Shown: positions 6,703 through 14,184, numbered from the stretch's first letter. The stretch is DNA of 20,355 nt from SVFI01 sp045546735 (GCA_045546735.1 JAZQDJ010000140.1:1-20355), one strand, 5' to 3'. The notes: generated by a model not told the origin, from the letters alone. Numbers and translations: made by a program.

Positions 6703-8175
6703 ATGTTATATATCGGAGTTGACCTTGGTACATCTGCAGTTAAGCTTTTGCTTATGGACGGAGAAGGTAACATTCAAAACATTGTTTCAAAAGAGTATCC
6801 GCTTTATTTTCCGCATCCGGGCTGGAGCGAGCAGAAACCGGAAGATTGGTACGAGCAGGTAATGGCAGGTATCAAGGAGTTGATTGCAGATGCGGACAAA
6901 TCGCAGGTGGCAGGTATCAGTTTCGGCGGACAGATGCACGGACTTGTTATTTTGGACAAAGAGGATAACGTTATCCGTCCTGCAATTCTTTGGAATGACG
7001 GTCGTACGACGGAAGAGTGCGATTATTTAAACAATGTCATCGGTAAGGATAAACTTTCCGAGTACACGGCGAATATTTCTTTCACCGGATTCACAGCACC
7101 GAAAGTGCTTTGGGTGAAAAATAAAGAGCCGGAGAATTTTGCAAAGATTGAAAAGATTATGCTTCCGAAGGACTACATTGCATACAAATTGTCCGGTGTA
7201 CATTGTACGGACGTATCCGATGCATCCGGAATGCTTCTCTTTGATGTAAAGAACAGATGCTGGTCAAAAGAGATGTGCGAAATCTGCGGTGTAAAAGAAT
7301 CACAGCTTGCGCAGATTTTTGAATCTTATGAAGCAGTCGGAACGCTTTTACCGGAGATTGCAAAAGAACTTGAGATTCCTGAAAGTTGCAAAGTTGTTGC
7401 CGGAGCAGGAGACAATGCGGCGGCAGCAGTCGGAACAGGAACTGTAGGTGACGGAATGTGTAACATTTCTCTCGGAACAAGCGGAACCATTTTTATTTCA
7501 TCCGACAAATTCGGAGTAGATAAATATAATGCACTTCACGCATTTGCACATGCGGACGGACATTACCACCTGATGGGATGTATGCTTTCCGCAGCAAGCT
7601 GTAACAAATGGTGGATGGATGACATTATCCGTACACAGGATTACGGGGCAGAGCAGAAGGATATCAGTAAACTTGGAGAAAACCACGTATTCTTCCTTCC
7701 GTATCTGATGGGTGAGCGTTCGCCTCATAACAATCCGAATGCGAGAGGAACTTTCATTGGAATGACGATGGATACATCCCGCGAGGATATGACACAGGCC
7801 GTTTTGGAAGGTGTAGCATTTGCACTCCGTGATTCTTTGGAAGTTGCAAGAAGTCTCGGTATTGATATCAAGCGTACCAAGATTTGCGGCGGCGGAGCAA
7901 AGAGTCCTCTTTGGAAAAAGATGATTGCAAATATCATGAATCTCAAAGTGGATGTCATTGAGAGTGAAGAAGGTCCGGCGCTCGGAGGAGCAATGCTGGC
8001 AGCAGTTGCAAACGGTGAGTTTGCAAGCGTGGAAGATGCGGCAGCTAAAATTGTAAAAATCGTGGATACGGTGGAACCGGAAGCAGAACTGGTAGCAAAA
8101 TATGAAGAAAAATACCAGCAATTCAAAGAAATCTATCCTGCTTGCAAACCGATTTACGACATGATAACCAAATAA
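6703..8175 (+). CDS. xylB: FGGY-family sugar kinase, xylulokinase type
   Basis: This cytoplasmic kinase of 490 residues has the length expected for xylulokinase and would phosphorylate D-xylulose (or a similar ketopentose) at the 5-position with ATP. The N-terminal FGGY domain carries the phosphate loop DLGTSAVK (residues 7-14; D7 matches the conserved first acidic residue), the sugar-site segment GQMHGLVILD, and ILWNDGRTTEEC. The C-terminal domain carries GAGDNAAAAVG with the likely catalytic base D237, the second phosphate motif SLGTSGTIF, and the adenine-site GGGAKSPLW. It is the first gene of a plus-strand operon with isomerase and transketolase genes, controlled by a divergent LacI-type regulator. 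Kinase specificity within FGGY cannot be read with certainty, and because the partner isomerase is not XylA, D-ribulose or another ketose is possible. Confidence 0.88.
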   Translation: MLYIGVDLGTSAVKLLLMDGEGNIQNIVSKEYPLYFPHPGWSEQKPEDWYEQVMAGIKELIADADKSQVAGISFGGQMHGLVILDKEDNVIRPAILWNDGRTTEECDYLNNVIGKDKLSEYTANISFTGFTAPKVLWVKNKEPENFAKIEKIMLPKDYIAYKLSGVHCTDVSDASGMLLFDVKNRCWSKEMCEICGVKESQLAQIFESYEAVGTLLPEIAKELEIPESCKVVAGAGDNAAAAVGTGTVGDGMCNISLGTSGTIFISSDKFGVDKYNALHAFAHADGHYHLMGCMLSAASCNKWWMDDIIRTQDYGAEQKDISKLGENHVFFLPYLMGERSPHNNPNARGTFIGMTMDTSREDMTQAVLEGVAFALRDSLEVARSLGIDIKRTKICGGGAKSPLWKKMIANIMNLKVDVIESEEGPALGGAMLAAVANGEFASVEDAAAKIVKIVDTVEPEAELVAKYEEKYQQFKEIYPACKPIYDMITK

Positions 8176-8203
8176 TAGGAAAAGAGAGAAAGGAGAGATT
8201 CCC

Positions 8204-8824
8204 ATGCAGATTTTAGAACTTACAGATCCGAAATTCAAAAAATACGGAAGAGTAGTAAAAAATGTTGATTTTGCTCCGCTTGTAGAGGCAATGCAGAGCA
8301 CTCCGCTTCCGGAAGGTGTTGCTTATGAGCCTTCGGTAGAAGTATTGGAAGCAACTTCGGCAATGGCTGAGATTCAGACAAAATGTTACGGTGAACTTCC
8401 GATTCAGATCGGATATTGCAACGGACACAATGTGATGTTGAATGCTGTTGAGTATCACAGAAGTTCAGAACTTAACGTAGCAGCGACAGATGCAGTTTTG
8501 ATGCTTGGCTGCCAGCAGGATATTACGGATGACTTCACATATGATACATCTCTTATGGAAGCATTTAAAGTTCCTAAGGGAGTGGCAGTTGAACTTTATG
8601 CAACGACACTTCATTATGCACCTTGCAGCTATAACAATGAAGGCTTCAAAGTAGCCATCGTTCTTCCGAAGGATACAAACCTTCCTCTCGAAAAAGGACA
8701 TGACGGATGGGAAGACAAACTGATTACGGCAAAAAATAAATGGCTTATCGGTCACGCAGAAGGCGGACTTGACGCAGGAGCACATATTGGTCTGATCGGA
8801 AAGAACTTAAATTTGAACGAATAA
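8204..8824 (+). CDS. DUF4867-type cupin-like protein of the sugar operon
   Basis: This soluble 206-residue protein has no signal peptide. I recognise it as resembling the DUF4867 family; no function is established that I know of. Its pattern suggests a cupin (RmlC-like) barrel: QIGYCNGHNVMLNAVEYHRS has a Gly-His and a Glu-x-His pair where cupins bind metal, and FKVPKGVAVELYATTLHYAP has the Pro-x-Gly turn followed by a His-containing strand, as in ureidoglycolate-lyase-like cupins. AAAGGAGA sits seven bases upstream of the ATG. It lies 28 bases after the kinase and 58 before the isomerase, so it is co-transcribed. A role in the same sugar pathway, such as mutarotase, epimerase/isomerase or enzyme accessory, is inferred only from position and fold. 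Confidence 0.7.
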   Translation: MQILELTDPKFKKYGRVVKNVDFAPLVEAMQSTPLPEGVAYEPSVEVLEATSAMAEIQTKCYGELPIQIGYCNGHNVMLNAVEYHRSSELNVAATDAVLMLGCQQDITDDFTYDTSLMEAFKVPKGVAVELYATTLHYAPCSYNNEGFKVAIVLPKDTNLPLEKGHDGWEDKLITAKNKWLIGHAEGGLDAGAHIGLIGKNLNLNE

Positions 8825-8838
8825 GCACAGAGCTTATT
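8820..8838 (+). other. Intercistronic hairpin over the DUF4867 stop codon
   Basis: AATAAGC (8820-8826) and GCTTATT (8832-8838) form a perfect 7-bp stem with a 5-base loop, and the stop codon TAA is in the left arm. No U-tract follows, so it is more likely an mRNA-stabilising or processing structure than a terminator. Confidence 0.5.
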
Positions 8839-8882
8839 AAAATAGCAAAATAACAAAAAACAACAATTGGAGGGTAAAAAAC

Positions 8883-10367
8883 ATGTACAACGCACCAGAA
8901 ATGAAAATCGGTATTGTAGCAGTATCTCGTGACTGTTTCCCGGAAGAGCTTTCCGTAAACAGAAGAAAAGCTTTAGTGGAAGCTTACAAAGCAAAATATG
9001 ACGCAGCAGACATTTATGAATGTCCAATCTGTATCGTTGAGAGTGAAATCCATATGGTTCAGGCTCTTGAAGATATCAAGAAAGCAGGATGTAATGCTCT
9101 TTGCGTATACCTCGGAAACTTCGGACCGGAAATCGCAGAGTCATTGCTTGCAAAACACTATGACGGACCTGTTATGTTCTGCGCAGCAGCAGAAGAATCA
9201 CAGAATGACCTGATCGGCGGACGTGGAGATGCATACTGTGGTATGCTCAATGCAAGCTACAACTTAAAGCTTCGTAATGCAAAAGCTTATATCCCGGAAT
9301 ATCCGGTAGGAGATGCAGATGCTTGTGCAGATATGATTCATGAATTCGTACCGATTGCACGTGCAGTTGATGCCATCAGCAAATTAAAGATTATCAGCTT
9401 CGGTCCTAGACCGCTTAACTTCCTTGCTTGTAATGCACCGATTAAACCGCTTTATGATCTCGGTATCGAAATCGAAGAGAACTCAGAGCTTGATTTATTT
9501 GAAGCATTCAAGAAACATGAAAATGACGAGAGAATTCCTGCAAAAGTAAAAGAAATGGAAGAAGAACTCGGAAGCGGAAACAACAAACCGGGTATTTTAC
9601 CGAAACTTGCTCAGTACGAACTTACATTACTTGACTGGGTTGAGGAGCACAAAGGATACCGTGAGTACGTTGCAATTGCCGGAAAATGCTGGCCTGCATT
9701 CCAGACACAGTTCGGTTTTGTCCCTTGCTACGTAAACAGCCGTTTAACAGGTATGGGAATTCCTGTATCTTGTGAAGTAGATATCTACGGAGCACTCAGC
9801 GAGTTTATCGGATACCAGGTAAGCAAAGATATCGTAACACTTCTCGATATCAATAACTCTGTACCTGCGGATATGTACAAAGAGTCTATCGAAGGCAAAT
9901 TCCCATATACACACAATGATACATTTATGGGATTCCACTGCGGAAATACAAACAGCAAGAAATTATCTTTCTGCGGAATGCAGTATCAGATGATTATGGC
10001 AAGAAACCTTCCGGAAGAAGTTACGCAGGGAACACTCGAAGGAGATATCGTACCTGGAGATATCACATTCTTCCGTCTGCAGTCTACAGCAGATACAAAA
10101 CTTCGTGCTTACATTGCACAGGGTGAAGTACTTCCGGTAGCAACTAAATCCTTCGGAGGTATCGGGGTATTCGCAATTCCTGAAATGGGAAGATTCTACC
10201 GCCACGTATTGATTGAAAAGAACTATCCTCATCACGGAGCAGTTGCTTTCGGTCACTTCGGAAAAGCTCTTTACGAAGTATTTAAATACATCGGTGTAGA
10301 TGTTTCAGAAATCGGTTATAACCAGCCAAAAGGTGTATTATATCCGACAGAAAATCCATTCGCGTAA
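8883..10367 (+). CDS. L-fucose/L-arabinose isomerase-family aldose isomerase (COG2407 type)
   Basis: This 494-residue cytoplasmic protein belongs to the L-fucose/L-arabinose isomerase superfamily, which interconverts aldoses and ketoses with a divalent metal. It is shorter than E. coli FucI (591 residues). The N-terminal ~170 residues are Rossmann-like (KIGIVAVSRDCFPEE; CNALCVYLGNFGPE; PVMFCAAAEESQ; GRGDAYCGML). The C-terminal half has the catalytic-domain features: CWPAFQTQFGFVPCYVNSRL, then SCEVDIYGALSEFIG with the likely metal-ligand Glu, FHCGNTNSKK with a His, and HHGAVAFGHFGKAL with the C-terminal His cluster. The ribosome site is TTGGAGGG. Its place between a xylulokinase-type kinase and transketolase indicates a pentose such as D-xylose, D-arabinose, L-arabinose or D-lyxose. 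The substrate is not determinable here, and it may replace XylA. Confidence 0.85.
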   Translation: MYNAPEMKIGIVAVSRDCFPEELSVNRRKALVEAYKAKYDAADIYECPICIVESEIHMVQALEDIKKAGCNALCVYLGNFGPEIAESLLAKHYDGPVMFCAAAEESQNDLIGGRGDAYCGMLNASYNLKLRNAKAYIPEYPVGDADACADMIHEFVPIARAVDAISKLKIISFGPRPLNFLACNAPIKPLYDLGIEIEENSELDLFEAFKKHENDERIPAKVKEMEEELGSGNNKPGILPKLAQYELTLLDWVEEHKGYREYVAIAGKCWPAFQTQFGFVPCYVNSRLTGMGIPVSCEVDIYGALSEFIGYQVSKDIVTLLDINNSVPADMYKESIEGKFPYTHNDTFMGFHCGNTNSKKLSFCGMQYQMIMARNLPEEVTQGTLEGDIVPGDITFFRLQSTADTKLRAYIAQGEVLPVATKSFGGIGVFAIPEMGRFYRHVLIEKNYPHHGAVAFGHFGKALYEVFKYIGVDVSEIGYNQPKGVLYPTENPFA

Positions 10368-10459
10368 GAATTTATAACAAAAAAAGGATGAAATGAATTG
10401 AAATCGCCCGACATATTTTATACAATATATGTCGGGTAGATTTTTATCCGACAGAAAAT
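10341..10459 (+). repeat. 15-bp direct repeat bracketing the isomerase stop and the intercistronic hairpin
   Basis: TATCCGACAGAAAAT occurs at 10341-10355, inside the last codons of the isomerase gene, and again exactly at 10445-10459, just before the transketolase ribosome site. The 89 bases between hold the stop codon and a large hairpin. Confidence 0.8.
10401..10443 (+). other. Large intercistronic hairpin before the transketolase genes
   Basis: CCCGACATAT (10407-10416) pairs perfectly with ATATGTCGGG (10427-10436). Outside it, AAATC (10401-10405) pairs with GATTT (10439-10443) across a small internal loop. Only a weak T-run follows (ATTTTTATCC), so it may terminate part of the transcripts or protect mRNA ends and thus set the ratio of isomerase to transketolase. 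Confidence 0.7.
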
Positions 10460-10477
10460 ATAGATGGAGGAAGTCAA

Positions 10478-11323
10478 ATGACAAACTTAGAGCTTCAAAA
10501 AACAGCAAACGAAGTTCGTAAAGGTATCGTGACTTCGGTTCACAGTGCAAAAGCCGGACATCCGGGTGGATCGTTGTCAGCAGCAGATATGTTTACGTAT
10601 CTTTATTTCGAAGAGATGAATATTGATCCTGCGGATCCAAGAAAGGAAGACAGAGACCGTTTTGTATTGTCAAAAGGCCATACAGCTCCGGGCTTATACT
10701 CTACGCTTGCAAACAGAGGATTTTTCCCGGTAGAAGACTTAAAGACACTTCGTAAGGTCGGTTCTTACCTTCAGGGACATCCATGTATGCAGGAGACACC
10801 GGGTGTAGATATGAGTTCCGGTTCTTTAGGGCAGGGTATTTCTGCAGCAGTCGGAATGGCTCTTGCAGGAAAAATGGATAACAAAGATTACAGAGTATAT
10901 ACTCTTCTCGGAGACGGAGAAATCCAGGAAGGACAGGTATGGGAGGCATCTATGTTTGCCGGTGCAAACAAACTCGACAACCTTGTAGTCATTGTGGATA
11001 ACAACGGTCTTCAGATCGACGGAAAAGTAGAAGATGTATGTTCTGTATATCCGATTGACAAAAAATTTGAAGCTTTCAATTTTCATGTAATTAATATAGA
11101 TGCGCATAATTTTGATGAAATCCGCAGCGCAATGAAAGAGGCAAGAGAAACAAAAGGTATGCCTACAGCAATTATTATGAAATCCGTAAAAGGAAAAGGT
11201 GTTTCCTTCATGGAAGATAAAGCAGGATGGCACGGCAAAGCTCCGAATGATGAAGAGTATGCTGTTGCAATGGCTGATCTTGAGAAGATTGGAGAAGAAC
11301 TTGCGAAAGGAGGAAATGCATAA
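10478..11323 (+). CDS. tktA: Transketolase, N-terminal (thiamine-diphosphate) subunit
   Basis: This 281-residue protein is the first half of a split transketolase, the form common in clostridia and archaea. It binds thiamine diphosphate and Mg2+. Visible motifs are HSAKAGHPGGSLSAADM, the active-site LSKGHTAPGLYSTLANRGFF, LGQGISAAVGMALAGK, and the ThDP signature GDGEIQEGQVWEAS...VDNNGLQIDG. The start is supported by TGGAGG seven bases upstream of the ATG. The stop TAA shares its last base with the start of the next gene, so the two subunits are translationally coupled. It moves two-carbon units between pentose, triose and hexose phosphates, which makes it the logical acceptor of the xylulose-5-phosphate made by the kinase at the head of the operon. 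Confidence 0.95.
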   Translation: MTNLELQKTANEVRKGIVTSVHSAKAGHPGGSLSAADMFTYLYFEEMNIDPADPRKEDRDRFVLSKGHTAPGLYSTLANRGFFPVEDLKTLRKVGSYLQGHPCMQETPGVDMSSGSLGQGISAAVGMALAGKMDNKDYRVYTLLGDGEIQEGQVWEASMFAGANKLDNLVVIVDNNGLQIDGKVEDVCSVYPIDKKFEAFNFHVINIDAHNFDEIRSAMKEARETKGMPTAIIMKSVKGKGVSFMEDKAGWHGKAPNDEEYAVAMADLEKIGEELAKGGNA

Positions 11324-12264
11324 TGGCAGATGTAAAGAAAATTGCAACAAGAGAAAGTTACGGAAATGCACTCGCTGAATGCGGAAAGGATTTTCCGAAC
11401 TTAGTAGTATTAGATGCAGACCTTGCAGGTGCAACAAAAACAGCTACTTTCCAGAAAGCATTTCCGGACCGTTTTGTTGACTGCGGTATCGCAGAGTGTA
11501 ACATGACAGGTATTGCAGCAGGACTTGCTACATGCGGAAAAATCCCGTTTATTTCGTCATTTGCTATGTTTGCAGCAGGACGTAACTTTGAGCAGGTTCG
11601 TAATTCTATCGGATATCCGCACCTTAATGTAAAAATCGGTGCAACACATGCAGGTATTACGGTAGGTGAGGATGGTGCAACGCATCAGTGTAACGAGGAC
11701 GTAGCTCTTATGCGTACCATTCCGGGTATGACAGTTATCGTACCGTCTGATGATATTGAAGCAAGAGCAGCAGTTCGCGCAGCTATCGAACATGAAGGTC
11801 CTGTTTACCTTCGTTTCGGACGTGCAGCAGTTCCGGTTATTAACGAAAGAGACGATTATAAATTTGAAATCGGTAAGGGAGTTCTTTTAAGAGAAGGAAA
11901 AGATGTGACAATCATCGCTTCCGGTATCTGTGTGGAAAGTGCTCTCGGTGCAGCTGAAAAGCTTGCAGCAGACGGTATCGATGCAGAAGTAATTAACATT
12001 CACACCATCAAGCCTCTTGACGAGGAACTTGTACTTGCTTCTGCAAAGAAGACAGGAAAAGTTGTGACTGTAGAAGAACATTCTGTCATCGGCGGTCTCG
12101 GAAGTGCAGTTTGTGATGTTCTTGCCCAGAAAGCTCCGACAAAAGTTTGTAAGATCGGTGTTTACGACAGATTCGGTGAGTCCGGACCGGCAGCAGCTCT
12201 TGTAGAGAAATACGGTTTAGATGCACAGGGTGTGTATGAAAAGACGAAAGAATTTTTGAAGTAA
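11323..12264 (+). CDS. tktB: Transketolase, C-terminal subunit
   Basis: This 313-residue protein supplies the second half of the split transketolase: the pyrimidine-binding domain (residues ~1-165) and the C-terminal domain (~180-313). Visible motifs are VLDADLAGATKT, FVDCGIAECNMTGIAAGLA with the conserved Glu that activates thiamine diphosphate, FAAGRNFEQVRNSIGYP, ATHAGITVGEDGATHQCNED, the GMTVIVPSD turn, YLRFGR, and EEHSVIGGLGSAV in the C-terminal domain. AAAGGAGG lies inside the end of the preceding gene, nine bases before the ATG, and the overlap is TAATG. It forms a heterotetramer with the N-terminal subunit in characterised split enzymes. It is the last gene of the operon and is followed by a structured terminator. 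Confidence 0.95.
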   Translation: MADVKKIATRESYGNALAECGKDFPNLVVLDADLAGATKTATFQKAFPDRFVDCGIAECNMTGIAAGLATCGKIPFISSFAMFAAGRNFEQVRNSIGYPHLNVKIGATHAGITVGEDGATHQCNEDVALMRTIPGMTVIVPSDDIEARAAVRAAIEHEGPVYLRFGRAAVPVINERDDYKFEIGKGVLLREGKDVTIIASGICVESALGAAEKLAADGIDAEVINIHTIKPLDEELVLASAKKTGKVVTVEEHSVIGGLGSAVCDVLAQKAPTKVCKIGVYDRFGESGPAAALVEKYGLDAQGVYEKTKEFLK

Positions 12265-12281
12265 TAACAAAATATAGTTGA

Positions 12282-12305
12282 AAGATACCCCCGGTATCTT
12301 ATTTT
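12282..12305 (+). terminator. Compact intrinsic terminator of the pentose operon
   Basis: AAGATACC (12282-12289) and GGTATCTT (12293-12300) form a perfect 8-bp stem with a 3-base CCC loop, followed by ATTTT. It lies 17 bases after the transketolase stop. The same bases can pair instead with 12346-12366. Confidence 0.75.
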
Positions 12306-12366
12306 CTGAAGCTAAGGACTGACGTCTTTCAAGGGTCCTTGTCAAAAAATAAGATTCCGGGGGTAT
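12285..12366. repeat. 21-bp long-range inverted repeat with an inner hairpin, alternative to the terminator
   Basis: Bases 12285-12305 and 12346-12366 are complementary at 20 of 21 positions (arm ends ATACCCCCGG and CCGGGGGTAT). Inside the 40-base interval, AAGGAC (12314-12319) pairs with GTCCTT (12335-12340). The right arm is followed by TTTTAATTTATTTT, so the large fold may also terminate transcription. Confidence 0.75.
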
Positions 12367-12386
12367 TTTAATTTATTTTGTTATAT

Positions 12387-12416
12387 TTGCACGAGAAATG
12401 TCGAGTTTCATATATT
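12387..12416 (+). promoter_or_regulatory. Predicted promoter of the DUF4474-phosphoesterase pair
   Basis: TTGCAC (12387-12392) is followed after 18 bases by TATATT (12411-12416). This would give a leader of only about 20 bases before the ATG at 12443. It is a weak match, but it sits in the right place after the operon terminator. Confidence 0.4.
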
Positions 12417-12442
12417 AATAAAAAGAGCATGGGGTATAAATT

Positions 12443-13348
12443 ATGTGGGAAATCTTTATTAATATAGGAATTCTTTTTTTGACAATCATAATCTTAGGAT
12501 TTTTTATTGCGAAACTACGTACAAAGCGGGCGATAAAGAAGGTGAAAGGAGCGTCGGAGGAGGAGAAGATACAGAAACTTGACAATGCACTGCGGCCGTA
12601 TGGATTTTTGTATGATTCGGGGCAAGACGTGATTTATTCAAGACTTCATCCGTGGCAAAGAAAAGCAGGTTATGAGAGAAGTTTTGATGAGAGTGCAATG
12701 CTTCTTTCCATGGTAATAGACTGCGAGCCTGTTTACTTTGAGTATGAAGGGAAAAGATGGCTGATTGAACTTTGGAAAGGACAGTACGGAATGACAACCG
12801 GGGCCGAAATCGGTGTCTACAAGACAGAAAAACCGGAAGATTTTAAACAGGGTGATGAGAGAAATCTTCATTATGAAAGTGTTGGTGATGATGAACTTTT
12901 ACAGATGCAATATGTTCTTTATCGGGGAGAAGAGGAACTTATCAGAAGAAAAGCAAGACATTGGTGGCTGACTGCGTTTGAGCCGGGTGTGTTCAGCAGT
13001 CCGAAGGAGCTTTCCATGTGCATCCGAATTTCATTTCCGACAGAGAGAATGTGTTATTCCTTTTTCAAAGGATTGTTGGATGCAGGATACAAAGCGAGAG
13101 AGGCGTATTTCGGAGGAACCTATGTGACTATGCATTTTCATCAGCCAAAGACAAAACAACCTGTCCGGAGACTTCGTCTTCTCCGATGGATGGCACAGAA
13201 GAACAATAAGAGAAATTGCAAGCTTTATCAAAGACGGACAAAAATGTTTGTAAAGGATTTGGATAAAATTGTATTTTTAAGTTATCGTTATCCGATTTTG
13301 TATCAGAGTCTTACCGGATTTTCCAAATGGAGGAGGGTGAAACGATGA
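12443..13348 (+). CDS. Membrane-anchored DUF4474-domain protein
   Basis: This 301-residue protein has one N-terminal membrane segment (residues ~4-24, INIGILFLTIIILGFFIAKL) followed by Arg/Lys-rich sequence, so the rest is probably cytoplasmic. I recognise the body (~45-235) as resembling the DUF4474 family: LDNALRPYGFLYDSGQDVIYS, HPWQRKAGYERSFDESA, VYFEYEGKRWLIELWKGQYG, TTGAEIGVY, and FSSPKELSMCIRISFP. No catalytic motif is known to me. The C-terminus (~240-301) is strongly basic. The ribosome site is weak (GGGG). Its TGA overlaps the next gene's ATG by the ATGA arrangement, so it is translated together with a metallophosphoesterase. The function is unknown; partnership with that enzyme at the inner face of the membrane is an inference. 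Confidence 0.8.
   Translation: MWEIFINIGILFLTIIILGFFIAKLRTKRAIKKVKGASEEEKIQKLDNALRPYGFLYDSGQDVIYSRLHPWQRKAGYERSFDESAMLLSMVIDCEPVYFEYEGKRWLIELWKGQYGMTTGAEIGVYKTEKPEDFKQGDERNLHYESVGDDELLQMQYVLYRGEEELIRRKARHWWLTAFEPGVFSSPKELSMCIRISFPTERMCYSFFKGLLDAGYKAREAYFGGTYVTMHFHQPKTKQPVRRLRLLRWMAQKNNKRNCKLYQRRTKMFVKDLDKIVFLSYRYPILYQSLTGFSKWRRVKR
13331..13339 (+). promoter_or_regulatory. Ribosome binding site that fixes the phosphoesterase start at 13345
   Basis: AGGAGGGTG lies five bases before ATG 13345. An in-frame ATG at 13327 lies upstream of this site with no ribosome site of its own, and the chosen start makes the coupled ATGA overlap with the preceding gene. Confidence 0.75.
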
Positions 13349-14175
13349 GAGCAACTCACAGACGTTTGGACGAAGTATGGAAAAAAGCTCCGGTGATAAC
13401 ATTTCATGATGATCATAAATTTGTAATTATGAGTGACTGTCATCGCGGAACAGCGAATTGGGGGGACAATTTTGCCCCGAATCAGCATTTGTTTTTTGCA
13501 GCACTGAACTATTACTATAAAAACGGTTATTCTTATATTGAACTCGGTGACGGAGATGAGTTGTGGGAAAACAGGAGCATGGAACAAATTGTGAGAGCAC
13601 ATGGTGATGCTTTTTGGCTTATGTCTGAATTTTATAAGAAAAACCGTTTCCTTATGATATACGGGAATCATGACATATGTAAAATGAAAAAAGACTTTTT
13701 TCCGGGGTTACAGGTCATAGAGGGAGTGCGTTTGCGATACGAATGTAATGGGAAAGAACTTTTTTTGACACATGGGCATCAGGGAGATTTGCTCAATGAT
13801 ACATTGTGGTGGTTAGGACGCTTTCTTGTCCGTTATGTGTGGCGTCCGCTGGAGCTTTTCGGATTACATGATCCGACGGATGCGGGAAAGAGTTATGAAA
13901 AGGCAAACCGTGTTGAGAAGAAATTGGAAAAATGGGTAGAAGAAAGGCAGAGAATACTTGTGACAGGTCATACGCACAGATCAAGAATGCCAAAAGAACT
14001 GCCCGGTTATTTTAATACAGGAAGCTGTGTGCATCCAAGGTGCATTACAGCACTTGAAATATCAGACGGTGAAATTTATCTTGTAAAATGGGCAGTCTAT
14101 GTAATGGCTGATAATTTGTTAAGAGTTGAAAGAATCTTATTGGATGGACCGGTGAAACTTGTCGAAACCGGTTAA
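13345..14175 (+). CDS. Calcineurin-like metallophosphoesterase
   Basis: This 276-residue protein with no signal peptide carries the full set of metal-binding motifs of the family. They appear in order: SDCHRG (D31 and H33, the first metal ligands), GDGDELW (~66-72), GNHD (~105-108), THGHQGD (~141-147) and GHTHR (~207-211). The dimetal site therefore looks intact, and a phosphatase or phosphodiesterase activity is expected, but the substrate is unknown. The segment between THGHQGD and GHTHR is long, with an aromatic, partly hydrophobic stretch (LWWLGRFLVRYVWRPLELFG) that may touch the membrane or cap the site, as in UDP-diacylglucosamine-type phosphoesterases (comparison only). It overlaps the DUF4474 gene by ATGA and ends just before a strong terminator. 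Confidence 0.9.
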   Translation: MRATHRRLDEVWKKAPVITFHDDHKFVIMSDCHRGTANWGDNFAPNQHLFFAALNYYYKNGYSYIELGDGDELWENRSMEQIVRAHGDAFWLMSEFYKKNRFLMIYGNHDICKMKKDFFPGLQVIEGVRLRYECNGKELFLTHGHQGDLLNDTLWWLGRFLVRYVWRPLELFGLHDPTDAGKSYEKANRVEKKLEKWVEERQRILVTGHTHRSRMPKELPGYFNTGSCVHPRCITALEISDGEIYLVKWAVYVMADNLLRVERILLDGPVKLVETG

Positions 14176-14184
14176 GAAACATTT

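Noticed and set aside
7498..8301. Long open frame of 267 codons on the minus strand, antisense to the kinase gene
   Set aside because: It lies across the end of xylB and the start of the DUF4867 gene, both of which have clear motifs and ribosome sites. Its translation is Cys/Phe/His-rich low-quality sequence with no ribosome site, as expected of a complementary-frame shadow.
10826..11437. Long open frame of 203 codons on the minus strand over the transketolase junction
   Set aside because: It is antisense to two well-conserved transketolase subunits, its composition is atypical, and it has no promoter or ribosome site of its own.
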